Origin: Pycnopodia helianthoides
Lineage: Eukaryota > Echinodermata > Asteroidea > Forcipulatida > Asteriidae
Direction of reading: 5' to 3'
Length of the DNA stretch: 64,000 bases
Assembly (NCBI GenBank): GCA_032158295.1
Contig: CM063252.1
Location: forward strand, 200,354-264,353
The notes under the pieces are model-generated. The model worked only from the letters and a program-made list of their open reading frames with translations, did no database searches and was not told the origin of the DNA. Of this stretch, positions 35,411-47,188 are shown one piece after another; positions within the stretch are counted from its first letter, which is position 1, and each line of letters begins with the position of its first letter. The position numbers and the translations under genes are program-made.

Positions 35411-36890
35411 CAGTAACAAATATATAAGAGCAAACCCATTATATAAGAGCAAACCCATTATATAAGAGCAAACCCATTATATAAGAGCAAACCCATTATA
35501 TAAGAGCAAACCCATTATATAAGAGCAAACCCATTATATAAGAGCAACCCATTGTATAAGAGCAAACCCATTATATAAGAGCAAACCCATTATATAAGAG
35601 CAAACCCATTATATAAGAGCAAACCCATTATATAAGAGCAAACCCATTATATAAGAGCAAACCCATTATATAAGAGCAAACCCATTGTATAAGAGCAAAC
35701 CCATTATATAAGAGCAAACCCATTATATAAGAGCAAACCCATTATATAAGAGCAAACCCATTATATAAGAGCAAACCCATTATATAAGAGCAAACCCATT
35801 ATATAAGAGCAAACCCATTATATAAGAGCAAACCCATTGTATAAGAGCAAACCCATTATATAAGAGCAAACCCATTATATAAGAGCAAACCCATTATATA
35901 AGAGCAAACCCATTATATAAGAGCAAACCCATTATATAAGAGCAAACCCATTATATAAGAGCAAACCCATTATATAAGAGCAAACCCATTATATAAGAGC
36001 AAACCCATTATATAAGAGCAAACCCATTGTATAAGAGCAAACCCATTATATAAGAGCAAACCCATTACATAAGAGCAAACCCATTATATAAGAGCAAACC
36101 CATTATATAAGAGCAAACCCATTATATAAGAGCAAACCCATTATATAAGAGCAAACCCATTATATAAGAGCAAACCCATTGTATAAGAGCAAACCCATTA
36201 TATAAGAGCAAACCCATTATATAAGAGCAAACCCATTATATAAGAGCAAACCCATTATATAAGAGCAAACCCATTATATAAGAGCAAACCCATTATATAA
36301 GAGCAAACCCATTATATAAGAGCAAACCCATTGTATAAGAGCAAACCCATTATATAAGAGCAAACCCATTTTATAAGAGCAAACCCATTATATAAGAGCA
36401 AACCCATTATATAAGAGCAAACCCATTATATAAGAGCAAACCCATTATATAAGAGCAAACCATTATATAAGAGCAAACCCATTATATAAGAGCAAACCCA
36501 TTATATAAGAGCAAACCCATTGTATAAGAGCAAACCCATTATAAAAGAGCAAACCCATTATATAAGAGCAAACCCATATACATATATATAAGAGCAAACC
36601 CATTATATAAGAGCAAACCCATATATATAAGAGGCAAACCCATTATATAAGAGCAAACCCATATATATTTATAAGAGCAAACCCATTATATAAGAGCAAA
36701 CCCATATATATATATAAGAGCAAACCCATTATATAAGAGCAAACCCATTATATAAGAGCAAACCCATATATATATAAGAGCAAACCCATATATATATAAG
36801 AGCAAACCCATAACAGCAGCAACCCATTTTAATATAAGAGCAAACCCATGAATATAAAAGAGCAAACCCACATATATATATATATAAAAG
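35411..36890. repeat. 19-bp satellite array
   Basis: About 70 head-to-tail copies of a 19-bp unit, ACCCATTATATAAGAGCAA. Copies are almost identical to about 36560, then degenerate with expanded TA runs. A single-base variant (ATTG for ATTA) recurs at 35554, 35687, 35839, 36029, 36181, 36333 and 36522, that is, at intervals of 7, 8, 10, 8, 8 and 10 units. There are no spacers, so this is not a CRISPR. The long minus-strand open frame over its right end is a by-product. Confidence 0.97.
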
Positions 36891-38349
36891 CAAAACCATA
36901 CATATTTATAAGAGCAAAAATCAAATATAAAAAACCAACACAAGTATATTGAACAGCGCCCTCTGTATATTGGACATAGATTCATATTGTATACATGACA
37001 CTCATATAATAATACATGGGCACCCATAAATAAAAGCAAAACCCGTCTCATATAAAGGACGTCAACAGCCGTCAACGGTGGAGGGGCCTGTTAAATCGGG
37101 ATCGAAAATCGAGCCGAAAATTGAGCCTTAGTATGGCCCCTTGTCAAGCGCACGCTTCGCGCGGGAAAAGGTTGACAGCTCAGGGAGGCCGGGCGGCGTA
37201 ATTTTTCTCTGCGGCCGGGCGGGCCGCTGTGTGCATGGAGGTACCTACTTAGTAATACTAGTTTGTTGCGTTTTCCTCATAAAAACCTTCCCTTTCCATT
37301 ACAAACATGTATGTGCCTACCACAGATGTTGAGGAGACCTTGCTTTCTCACCCTAGATTTAGGGAGTTAATTCAACAGCAGATCAAGGGGGAGGGAGGAC
37401 GGGACTGTTCAACTTCAACGAGTGCAACTTCAAGTTGTTCAAGACTTGAATCAAGTGCAACAACATCATCGCCATCATCGTCGACAGCCCCGTTCGGGAG
37501 GCATGCGCCTAATACTACTTCTGCTTCTTCAAGTTCTTGTAGCACTAGCAGCAGTGGCACTATAGCAGCACCTGCCCACACCAACACGATGCAACGACAA
37601 CGTTCAGTTGACTCAACGTTCAGTTGACAACGTTGACTCACCTGTTCAGAAGAAATTTTGCTTGCACTGCTTTGTATTAACGGACAACGAACGACTGTCA
37701 GATTGTAATTTTCTCCCATCTGATTCTGTTGATGACTCAGTGTCTCATAGTGTTCATGAAGTTTTCTGGTTTTCAGGCTTTCTGGTTCTTCACACCCATC
37801 CATAAACTCTCGCTTTGCTAAGATGCAGAACAACGAGGCAGCCTACGTACTGCATCTCTTTGGAAGTCCAACGTACAATCTCTGCTGTTTCAAGCATGGG
37901 ATATCAATTACTACTTTCAGCTTCCTTAAAATATTTTTACATTGAACTTTTGGGGAGGGAACATTCTTAGACTATTGTTCAAAAAAACAAAAACATTCAC
38001 TAAAAATCGTTTAAAACGTTTAACCCAGGCTCAAACAACTGGTTGCCCTGGTACAAGCTGATCCCCGAATATAATGGGAACATTAAATAGTTCAAAACTG
38101 GGCAGCTCGCCTGGTAGTCTGTGCTAAAAAGTCTGATCATGTGACATAAATCCTGCAAATCCTGCATTGGCTACCTGCAGGATCAAGAGCTTAGTAACTT
38201 GTGTTCCAGTGCCTGAATGCCTTGAATTCTCCAACATCAAAGACAAGCTGTCCATCAAAGAACCTGCTCAAAGCTTGCGTTCCCTGCTCACAAACTTTCG
38301 TTCCGTCCTTCGCATTCCAAGGGTCAAACGTAGTTAGGGGAATCGTGCC
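36891..38349. other. Mostly gene-free stretch with a doubtful Ser-rich frame
   Basis: A plus-strand frame 37307-37627 begins near a CTACCACAG acceptor-like site. It encodes an acidic HPRFRELIQQQIKGEG start followed by a very Ser/Thr-rich tract; it may be a transposon or exon fragment, but I do not recognise it. A GC-rich patch lies at 37150-37230. Nothing else is supported. Confidence 0.3.
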
Positions 38350-38352
38350 TTA

Positions 38353-38601
38353 GGCCTGCGCTAAACGTCGCACGTTTGTCGTGTCGAACTCAAACAATTG
38401 TAAAATTAGGAATTAAATTCGACAAAAGAGCGACGTTTAGCGCAAACCTTTTATTTAAGTTCGGCACTGCCGTGTAGCACGGCAAGCCGTGCTACACGGT
38501 AGCGGCACGACACGGTGACAAACGTCGCGCTCTTGCCGTGTCGAATCGAACTGAAAACATTTAAGTTCGGCTCGGCAAAAGTGCGACGTTTAGCGCAGGC
38601 C
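38353..38601. mobile_element. PIF/Harbinger-like MITE
   Basis: Terminal inverted repeats GGCCTGCGCTAAACGTCGCA and their complement bound 249 bp and are flanked by TTA on both sides (38350-38352, 38602-38604), the usual 3-bp target of PIF/Harbinger elements. Further inverted words and a central hairpin (CCGTGTAGCACGG around CAAG, about 38468-38500) lie inside. No coding capacity. Confidence 0.7.
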
Positions 38602-39021
38602 TTATCTATCGCTGTATGAACCTAGGATGTGGACAAATCTTACTGGGAAAATCAGACAAGCTCTCTCAGTAGCCATCTTCAAACCTTCAGTATACATTCA
38701 ATCTGATTTGAATCAACTTGAGTTGGACCATGCAATCATATGTGATTTGAAAAGTTTGTTCGCCTTATGCCTACATAATTATTAGCACCCTAAGTTAACC
38801 AAAACCTGTCAGTATAATGGTCACGGTTGAAGCCAATAAGCCTTTGTAGTAAATACTGCAATTGCATAAAATAAAAAAAAGACTCAGGCTTTAAGAACCA
38901 AAATAATGTGTTAACATGTATGCAGTTTTTTTATATTACAGAGTTTTAACTTGTGAAATATTGGGGAAATGATCTGGACAGTAAAGAAACAACTTGTAGT
39001 TTTCTTATCCAACATTTTCAG

Positions 39022-39351
39022 AGAAACTCGGTCTTGAAGATGGGTCGAATCCCGAAGAGAGTCTCTTCGCATCAAGTAACTGGGACAGAAATATAAAGTC
39101 AACTCCAGCTGGTGGCCGTCTCAACAAGATACCGCTTGATGATAGTATCATAGGAGCATGGCAACCTAGCGTGGTTACCAACCACTGGATACAGGTGGAT
39201 TTAGGCAACCCGACCTACGTCACTGGGGTACTCACACAAGGGCGTAATGGTGGAAATCTCCAGTGGGTGACTAAGTACAAAGTGCAGTTTGAACCGCCCT
39301 CACCGGCTGGCTTGTCTTCTTGAAGTGAAAAACCAATTTGGTCAAACTCAG
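39022..39351 (+). pseudogene. Discoidin (F5/8 type C) domain exon with frameshift
   Basis: After a TTTTCAG acceptor, the frame encodes LGLEDGSNPEESLFASSNWD, then AGGRLNKIP, GAW.P, NHWIQVDLGNPTYVTGVLTQGR, WVTKYKVQF: the N-terminal two thirds of a discoidin/F5/8C adhesion domain. The reading frame then hits a TGA, but a +1 shift restores a plausible end (VKNQFGQTQ) exactly before a GTATGA donor at 39352. I infer one frameshifting indel. No neighbouring exon of the same gene was found, so this is an orphan or decayed exon. Confidence 0.7.
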
Positions 39352-39404
39352 GTATGATGATAAAGCCTTAATTTATGTTCATATCATTTTTCCTCCAGAC
39401 GACA

Positions 39405-39800
39405 AACCCCTCTTAAGAGGCACGTGACCACAGGGCTGTGGCACATATCAAGAAAAACATAACCATTACAAAATGGTAGATCCCAACCCCGTGATACTCC
39501 ATAATATCCTGCAGTGTACCATTACACAAGTTTTAGAAGGGGTGCCAATCAACAGGGGTCGTCAATTTGGTCAGGAGGGGTGCTGAAAAAAAAATCCCAT
39601 AGCACATGCACCAAATCCTATCTCTGTGTGAGAGAGTCACAGCTTAGTGGTAAGGCATGTTGTGTCTGACCATCGCTCTAGGTTCAATGGGCTTTTGTGA
39701 ATGAAGGTCTTGTGATCTTGTGCCGACAGTAGACCGGTTTAGCAGACATAAATCATTGAGATTGTCAGTATAAACCCAAGATTCAATTAAGGGAGAGTAA
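39405..39800 (+). repeat. Repeat with tRNA-like promoter boxes (uninterrupted copy)
   Basis: It matches the two halves that flank the large transposon. Inside are a box-A-like AGCTTAGTGGTAAGGC (about 39632-39650) and a box-B-like AGGTTCAATGG (39680-39690), as in tRNA-derived SINEs, although about 200 bp precede box A. A CTTAAGAGG-like end at 39411 and AATTAAGGGAGAG near 39787 may be its termini. The CTA at 39678-39680 is the empty counterpart of the transposon target. Confidence 0.65.
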
Positions 39801-42800
39801 AGTTTTATGGAAAAGCCACTGGGTCACCACACAGCAAAAATAAATCCAGCTCAAACCGCAAGTTCTTGTTCTAAATTGTTTAATTCCACCAAATGCTAAA
39901 TAAATACAACTCTTCACTGGAGGAAACTTTACTGATTTACACTATCTTACATCTAACAATGATATTTCAGAGCGTGAAGACGCTTTAAATATACACTGAA
40001 AATAATGTTCGCCAAAGGTATTTTATCTAATTAAGGTCGACCTTGATAATTTCAATTTACCACCATGCATGGATTATTATAGTCTTAGACTATTTTACTA
40101 TATTAACCTAAACGTAAAAGATTTAATTCTCTTTTACAAATTTAGTTCGTTCGTTCAGATGTGGAGTTCACTAATACTGTCGAATTGTTGGGCAATTCTT
40201 CTCCATTAAATATAGTTAGATCCCACCTGTGGGCTCAAGACGGATATCACGCTCTGGTGAATCCCTTGTCAGCTGCCTGTGGTTCCGTGCGTATCACAGT
40301 AGCCGCCTCGTAATTGGTGTCTTTGTTGCGATAGCTCCTGGGTTTACGCCAATGGGAGTACCCAATAAGTTGCCTTGTATAAGGTGAAGAAGATAGCCTC
40401 AAGGCCTCCAACCTCGGTCGGTCATCTAAATACCATAACCAGATTTGAAATTAAGTATCAAACTAAATACTTTAATTACAATGGCTCTCGTACGTCGCAT
40501 ACTTCTGATAAGTTAACCAAATTTGTAATCTTTCGTTACTCTTCACATTACCAGAAAGAAAACACTTCGTTGCCCTTTGATGTGCAAAACATTGTATGAT
40601 CGTATGGGCGTCTTTCGTTAAACGTTAAATGCACACAACTTTACTATTTACAAATAACATCAGCTCTATAATGTTTCGCAATCCAACGATTTGAGGAAAT
40701 AGTACAATTGACATAATATTCAATCAAGAGCTATTAACGGTATTTACACAAAATGCATTAAAATTGTATTTTACAAAAGAACATGTACTTACAGTCAGTA
40801 TAATGGATGTAGCCTAGCTGTAGAAAATAAATTGAGGAGTATTTGTCCCGTTTCTCACAGCAAACTTGCAGAAAATTAATATCTGCAGCACGGTAAATGC
40901 AGCTAATAAATTAGAACATTTAAACTCGCTTTTTTGGTTTTTATTACACCAGACTTTATCACGAAGATAAGAACAAAATGTCTGTGTAACCTCTCTGCAC
41001 AAAACACGGCCACTACTGGTGCCCGAACGGTATAGGAATGCCAAACATGAGCCCCGCCTTGCCAAAACAAAAGCTCACTTGTACCCAGCATGCCTTGCAC
41101 GCAGCACAAGTCATGACGCAATAAATATTCAAAATACCCGCGATGGAAGAAAACAAAACCAAACAAACAAACCAACCTTTAACCTTGCGTTGTCATGACC
41201 ATTTAACCTTGCGAGACGTGTAAACCTGGAAATTAAACTTGCACTAGTCCACAGTTAGAAAAGCAACATTAACACACATCATGACATCAGGAAATAAAAA
41301 GACAGATTTAATAAAAAGACAGCTCAAAAAATGCAAGAATGAACGTAGGCACATTAACAAACTGTAAGCCTGTGTACAAATTGTGCGCAATTAAAATGCT
41401 TTAAATGAATTTTAAAAATATAAGTAAGTAATTGATTCAATTCAACAAAAGTTACGGTATGTTTTAGAGTAATTTAAACGCTCTTTACTTTTGTAATTCA
41501 GCAATTTTTTCTGTCACAAATGCGACTATTGACATGATATGAAATACTTCTTATTTTCTTTTTAACATTCTTCATAATTAAAAAAGGATTCTCTCAAATT
41601 ACCCTTTGAGTAAATTTTCTTGAATAATTATTTAGAAATAATTACCAGCTAAATATATTACAACGTCATATCCACGTGACCAACTAATGCCTCTTGGATT
41701 CTTATCTTGAAACATAAGATTTTAAAAGTAATTATTACTTTTGTAATAAACCAGTGGCGACGAGGTCTTACAGTGCCGTTTCACACCGGCAGGGTCGCGG
41801 CCGTGTGATAAAGAACCAAGTTAAAGGCTGTTATCCTTAAATTTAATCAAATTAAATTAATTCCTCAAAGGTATTACACAGGATTGGTATTGATAAAAAA
41901 AAACATCATCGGTAAATTTTAGTCTGAAAGCTTACTGATTGTGAAGTTCATACTAGAACTTTTTTCTGAGTGAAATATTTTTCTTTGAAGTGAAAGTCAC
42001 ACTTTGAGAAAACTGTATGTGAGAACCTTTAAAAACGCATTTGCTGTTACAACCAAAGTTAAGTACAGTGTGTTTATATGATGAAACTTATGCCAGATTT
42101 TCATTATTTCCTTTTGGCCCAAACAACGGACTAAGCCCAAACTTTCACAGGTTTGTTGTTTCATGTATATGGTTGATCACACAAAACATGAACACTGTCA
42201 GCGACTATTTTGTCAGCTCTATACCAATCTATAATATAGTATATTTTCTTGAATAAACAACAATTACCAGCTCAATGTCATATCCACATAATGCATCATG
42301 AAATCTTATCATGAAACATAAGATTTAAGAAGTTAGTATTATTAGTAAATATTGCGGTTACAACCATGAGTGAATCTCTTTTGGCTCTGAGAACAGCTGA
42401 CAGTTTGGTCTTGACGTTTCAATCAGTGTACTCTGCTGGTCTTCAGGCTCTCGCAAGATTTACTACCAGTATGAGTTACTTCTTATTATCCGCATCATTT
42501 AAAGCTTTAAACATAACATATAGTTTGCATCATTAAGTATTTATGTGGATTTTTAGGCAATGAAATGTATCCAAATTGGATATGAATCTGAATAATGACA
42601 TGAAGAGTATAGAGTAAATCTTTTAAACAAATGTAAAATGTACGGTGGGTAATTATCGAAATAAACACACGTTTTATTCTGTACTATCATCGATTATAAC
42701 ATGTATACCATTGTCATTCTCCAGAGAAATTTGCATTTTCTGAAATATTGTTTATGTTGGAATTGATTACCCTTAAAATCGCCGCTATAGCACTCGAAAT

Positions 42801-42917
42801 AAGCTTGTATAGCGACAAAACAGATACGAATTTGCGTTGCTTATACATGAGAATTTGACCACTGTCATTTTTACAATGTGTTCGGTTTATGATGTGAATC
42901 TACTTAAGGATGTAAAT
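39801..42917. other. Gene-free stretch
   Basis: AT-rich DNA without a supported exon. A GAAACGT repeat motif lies at 42409-42446 on the minus strand. A CAGTGGCGACGAGG word at 41751 recalls retroelement primer-binding regions, but no LTR pair was found. Confidence 0.45.
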
Positions 42918-44009
42918 CTACTTAAATATCAGTTCTTGGTAGCTGGATGGTGCAGTTTCTTTGGGGCCAGTAGAAGCAGCTCGCCCGTGTAGTTGGGTTT
43001 CCAATTCCTCATACGCCTCTGCATCTTCATCTTGAGTTGTATGAACTACACGGGTTGAATTATGATTGGCTTTGGATCGTCTTTTGATAACGACAATGTA
43101 CAGCAGTAATGAGATGAAGAGACAGGTGGAGACAGCAGCTAGAGACCATCCTAATAAGATGACTGTAGAGTCCGTACATCCTGAAGAAGGGTTGTTACTG
43201 TCAGGATTGGGATCTTGCTTCTTGGTCGGTAGAGGGGATGAGGTCTGGGGTGCAGATGGGGTAGACTGTCGGTCTACAATTACCATTTCTGACGTGGTCT
43301 CCATGGCTACCTCAGCTGGACGCACAAATATCAAGCCAGTGTGTCCTGTCCCAGGGGTCAATGAAAATGATCCATTGTGCACTGAACATTGGATCATGGA
43401 ACCATTCATCTCTATTCCCAACCTAAGCATTGTCATGATATTCTTGTTATTATGAAATTCAATCATAGTATTATCCTCCAACAATTCTTTCCATTCATAG
43501 CTTCCCTGTGTTTTCACATACCAAGTGTATTCCAGAACGTGCTGGTCGAGTGGCTGAGTGAGGCAACTGAAGTAGGCAAGTTCACCCTCATATCTATCAA
43601 TCCGCGACGGCACGACAGTAGCATTTATCGGATCAACAATAGTCAATCTTGCTACTTTGGAATAGCCATTGTTGATATAGCAACTGTAGTATCTTTCATC
43701 TACTGTTTGTATGTCCCGTATGTGTAAGGTCCATGTACAGTCACTAAATGACACGGTATACCTCTTAATACCGGTAAATTGTCTAGAAGTCTCGGTGCCG
43801 TTGAATATGGTTTTATTTAAGGTCGGTATCATTGATGGACCACGCTGCCAGTACAAAGTCTGTTGTTCTTCACACAATACACGTACTGGTGTACAACTGA
43901 ACGATGCACTTCCTCCCAGTATGGCGAGGGTGTCAACTGGGTGAGTCTGGAAAAGTGTGGCCTCACCCAACCCACAGATCAATGCCATAACAAGAATGAG
44001 CAGAAACAT
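42918..44009 (-). CDS. Ig-1: two-Ig-domain membrane receptor with short ITIM tail
   Basis: A single open frame of 363 codons. Residues 1-17 are the signal peptide. An Ig V-like domain follows (Cys 40, Trp 54, Cys 110 in ERYYSC, with an extra pair Cys 46/Cys 91), then a second Ig domain (about 128-232, Cys 149, Trp 163, Cys 208). Next come a Ser/Thr/Pro/Lys stalk (240-280), a transmembrane helix (about 282-308) and a 55-residue tail. The tail has AYEEL and, at the end, SSYQEL, which fits the ITIM pattern S.Y..L and suggests phosphatase recruitment. No intron is needed. The signal peptide and first residues are nearly identical to the sister genes, while both Ig domains are strongly diverged. 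Ligand unknown. Confidence 0.88.
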   Translation of the reverse strand: MFLLILVMALICGLGEATLFQTHPVDTLAILGGSASFSCTPVRVLCEEQQTLYWQRGPSMIPTLNKTIFNGTETSRQFTGIKRYTVSFSDCTWTLHIRDIQTVDERYYSCYINNGYSKVARLTIVDPINATVVPSRIDRYEGELAYFSCLTQPLDQHVLEYTWYVKTQGSYEWKELLEDNTMIEFHNNKNIMTMLRLGIEMNGSMIQCSVHNGSFSLTPGTGHTGLIFVRPAEVAMETTSEMVIVDRQSTPSAPQTSSPLPTKKQDPNPDSNNPSSGCTDSTVILLGWSLAAVSTCLFISLLLYIVVIKRRSKANHNSTRVVHTTQDEDAEAYEELETQLHGRAASTGPKETAPSSYQELIFK

Positions 44010-46531
44010 TGTAGCTGTTGATACGTGTAGAATGAGCGATGAAATAACAGCAAACTGAAGTCTGAGATCTTATGACGAGAACTTTATTCAAATTTAGAAA
44101 ATGCGTAGGGAAACCAGCAATAATAAAGCCTCAATCCAGGAAATGGTTCTATTTAGATTTCAGTCTTGGTATTATAAATTAGTTTGTTCCTCTTCCTCAT
44201 TTAACACATTTGTTCATAAAATCATACACAATTGTTTTGATGGTAAATGATTCTTTTTGTAGTTTAACAAACCAGTTAAATTGAGAAAGGAAAAAATGTG
44301 CTATTATAGTTTTAAAAAAATTAATAGATTATAAAATTTAAAACATATTGTGTTTTACCCTTCATTGTTACACAAGCTCTGGCTTAATCGAAGTTTAACC
44401 AGTATTTTATTGACAAAGATTAACAAAATAATAACCAACATGAATTTTAAGTGAGTGTGCTATCACATTTGTTTTTATGTTCCTTTTTGTATTATTTTTG
44501 TATTCTTTCTCCTTCCTTCTCACATAAATGTTTATCTTTAAGATAAAATTACCCGAATAATAAAATTACCCAAATAAAACTTTAAGTTTACGTTTAAACT
44601 GTATTTCTTGCCTTCATGCCAAGTGTCGTTAAACTCATTCTACGCATAGTTTTGAAAAGTGGATTCCTTCATTCCACTGTGGTGATTTAAACGTCTTCTG
44701 TATACCCTGTCATCTACACAGGGTTGTTGGACTCTATGTCTATCTTTACAAAAACATACCATCGTGATAACTTTAAACAGTTAGTACTTGAGCAAAAAGT
44801 AGATCTTTAAGGAGCTGTTGCGGACGTGGTAATTTGCATACAAGAAGTCAAGGTAGTTCTCGCCCATGTGTCTTAGCTAAGAACTTTGTTGATATAGCGC
44901 AATGAATATTCTTATCCGGGCACCGTTTACTACATTGTGCAAGGTTGTGACGTCATACATGGAGTGGCTGGCGGGTGCACCCCTACTAAATCAACTCCCA
45001 TACTCCTGTTTAAACTTTCAAAATGTCCGAGCATTTATCTTGAAAAAAAAATGTTTGTACATCACTCGGCAAATAGCACCATTTTTCAGGGCCTATGTCA
45101 TCCAAAATACCTCAAGTTGGAATTCAACCCCTGGTCACAATTTGGCAACATTTTTACAATTTACTCTCTCATTTGTCTCCCGAGTGCGTCTAATACAGAA
45201 TATTATTTAGTGGGGTGCACCCTATAGCACACGGCTTTCATAGACCGTGCAAGTCTCTCCAGTATTGAAAACGAGAAAACAATTTGAACGAAGACTGTAT
45301 TTTTTTATGAAATCAAATCTTCGGTTTTAATTCTTTAATTGTTTAAGAGTAACCTTTAAACGAAGGTCAAGTCTTATTCTCTACAACAAACAGAATCGCG
45401 TACTCATAAAACTCAAAATGGTTGGATAGATTTTTGGTCCCGAAAGTTTGAGTACTCTCGAGACTTACAAAGTCTATTTCTAACCAAAGAGCTGCAGTTT
45501 TAGTGTTAGAAATGAACAACAATAATATTACCAAAACAATAAATTACTATGAAGAAATGAATTTCCGATTAGCCTGGTAAGATCTCTTTGTGCTTAAGCA
45601 TTTCTGTTTTCTCTACATGTCAAGAGTCATATGAAGACCACAGTCTACAACAAAATAACAGCATTTGAGTGTGGTTCCCTGGTTGTAATGGTTATAAGAA
45701 ATAATAACACATACTTCCTTGTTCCGTATTTTGTAGCCTGTCTGCGCCAATGAGTAAATTTCCGAATAAATACTATAATTAACAAATTTAAGGAATAATT
45801 CTGTGTTCATCAAATAGACATATTTGTGTTTGTATCAGTTGAGCCAGCAAAGCGTAGCTTAGAATATCAGTTTTGGTGTACGTGCAGTAAGATCTTTTTA
45901 AGCAAACAATTTGTTACGACTTTGAAAACAAGTGAGTTTAGTTATTTTAACTTCATTGTTTTCACATAAGCTTCAATCAGGTATTTATCTGATTGGTTCT
46001 AGCTTTGTACATCACCTGCTTCTGTAGGAGTGATGTTCAATTAAATAAAGCATCATTCAATATGAATCTTATAAAGGAAACAATTCCAGTTAAATATTCT
46101 CAATCCGATGAAAACAAATTAAACAAAAGATGTTTATGATAATGTATGTTTTGAAAATTATTTCTTCGAATATAAAAAAGGTTAACTCATGTTAGTTAGT
46201 CAATCAATAACTTGTAACTGAGTAATGTGTACTAGGCCTATAGTGAATGCAATGCTTGATGAGCCAGACACAATATCCGTACATGATGTATCAGAATTGT
46301 ATTCTTACTGTGTAGTTTGTTAAATGTAATAATGGTTCCTCTTAACTTCTCCATTTGTACGCTCTAAGTTTCCCTTGGAGAAATTATCTAGATTCACCCC
46401 CAAAAATTACATTACAATATTTTGTCACATAGAGTGCTAAGCATTTATAACCGGAAATTGTTCGAAAGTTGATTTTGAATTCGAAGTCACATTGCCATTA
46501 AGGGCGTGGTTTCCCCCCTAGCAACAAAGAT
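44010..46531. repeat. Intergenic block between Ig-1 and Ig-2 (duplicate of 55880-61163)
   Basis: The Ig-1 5' flank comes first, including the conserved TTGATACGTGTAGAATGAGC. From about 44570 on, the sequence matches 57420-61150 in order but is shorter. It includes the single-copy form of the segment that is amplified at 57635-58171, and the stretch 45590-46540 that matches 59740-61170. No gene is seen. Confidence 0.75.
44974..45226. mobile_element. MITE with GGGTGCACCCC termini
   Basis: Inverted ends GGGTGCACCCCTACTAAAT (44974-44992) and ATTTAGTGGGGTGCACCC (45209-45226) enclose about 253 bp without coding capacity. A paralogous copy is at about 58116-58433. Confidence 0.65.
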
Positions 46532-47188
46532 TTACAGCACCTTCTTGTATCCAATGTCAGCATAAACCGTCTCCTCCTCCAGGTTGATGATTCTTGCCGA
46601 TCCTCGCGATAGATCCAAGTCAGCGTAGATCAGACCTTCCACATTCCTCTGTCCTTGACGAGACCGTCCTCACCACGGTCTGCTGTGAACTCGAGCCCGG
46701 CCTGGGCTTGGGTCGCGGTGCTCGCTCGGCGTTTGGAGAGATGGTACGGAATGACGCGAGGGGGTTTCTGACCGGACGGTTGGCGGTCAACAACGCGTCT
46801 TGGTACCGGCGAATTCTTCAGAGCGACGGTTGATTTCTGATGCTCAGACGGAGTTTCATGTTTGGAATAAGTACTCAAGGTCTGAGCTCTGTCTTTTCCA
46901 CGATGCAGCTTCGATCCATCCTTCCCGCCTCCGGAGACTTTCCCAGATGCTCCCTCAGTGGAAATGGCGCCAAATGTCTTACTTTTGGCGCGGCTTTTAT
47001 CCACTACAGCATACGTGGACTCAGGATGATTCTGTTTATCATTACGTTTCTCCCCATCCTTGACTGATCCATCAGTTTCAGTGGACAGAGGTTTGTCCAT
47101 ATTGTCTTGATCATGATTTGTCTTTGCCTGCTGGTGTAAGTCCGATGTCACTACTACAGTAACTGTTTCCTTTGGGGACTCAACTGAC
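46532..47188 (-). pseudogene. Ig-2 cytoplasmic tail region, out of frame
   Basis: This region aligns with the last 220 codons of Ig-4. An 8-nt deletion near 47188-47210 (relative to Ig-4 at about 61844) moves the reading frame, and a 10-nt deletion near 46650 moves it back. The middle of the tail is still open in the shifted frame, with TYAVVDKSRAKSK visible, and sequence corresponding to the last Ig-4 tyrosine motifs remains. It cannot be translated as part of Ig-2 without the deletions being corrected or spliced around, so it is probably decayed. Confidence 0.7.

Noticed and set aside
35411..37075. Long minus-strand open frame (36686-37075) rich in YIYGFAL repeats
   Set aside because: It is the translation of the TA-rich end of the 19-bp satellite and has no domain or start context.
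41745..41830. LTR retrotransposon primer-binding site (GTGGCGACGAGG)
   Set aside because: No matching LTR pair, gag or pol sequence was found on either side.
42918..43020. ITAM in the Ig-1 tail (YEEL ... YQEL)
   Set aside because: The tyrosines are 24 residues apart; a canonical ITAM needs 6-8 residues between the two YxxL motifs. Only the last motif fits an ITIM.
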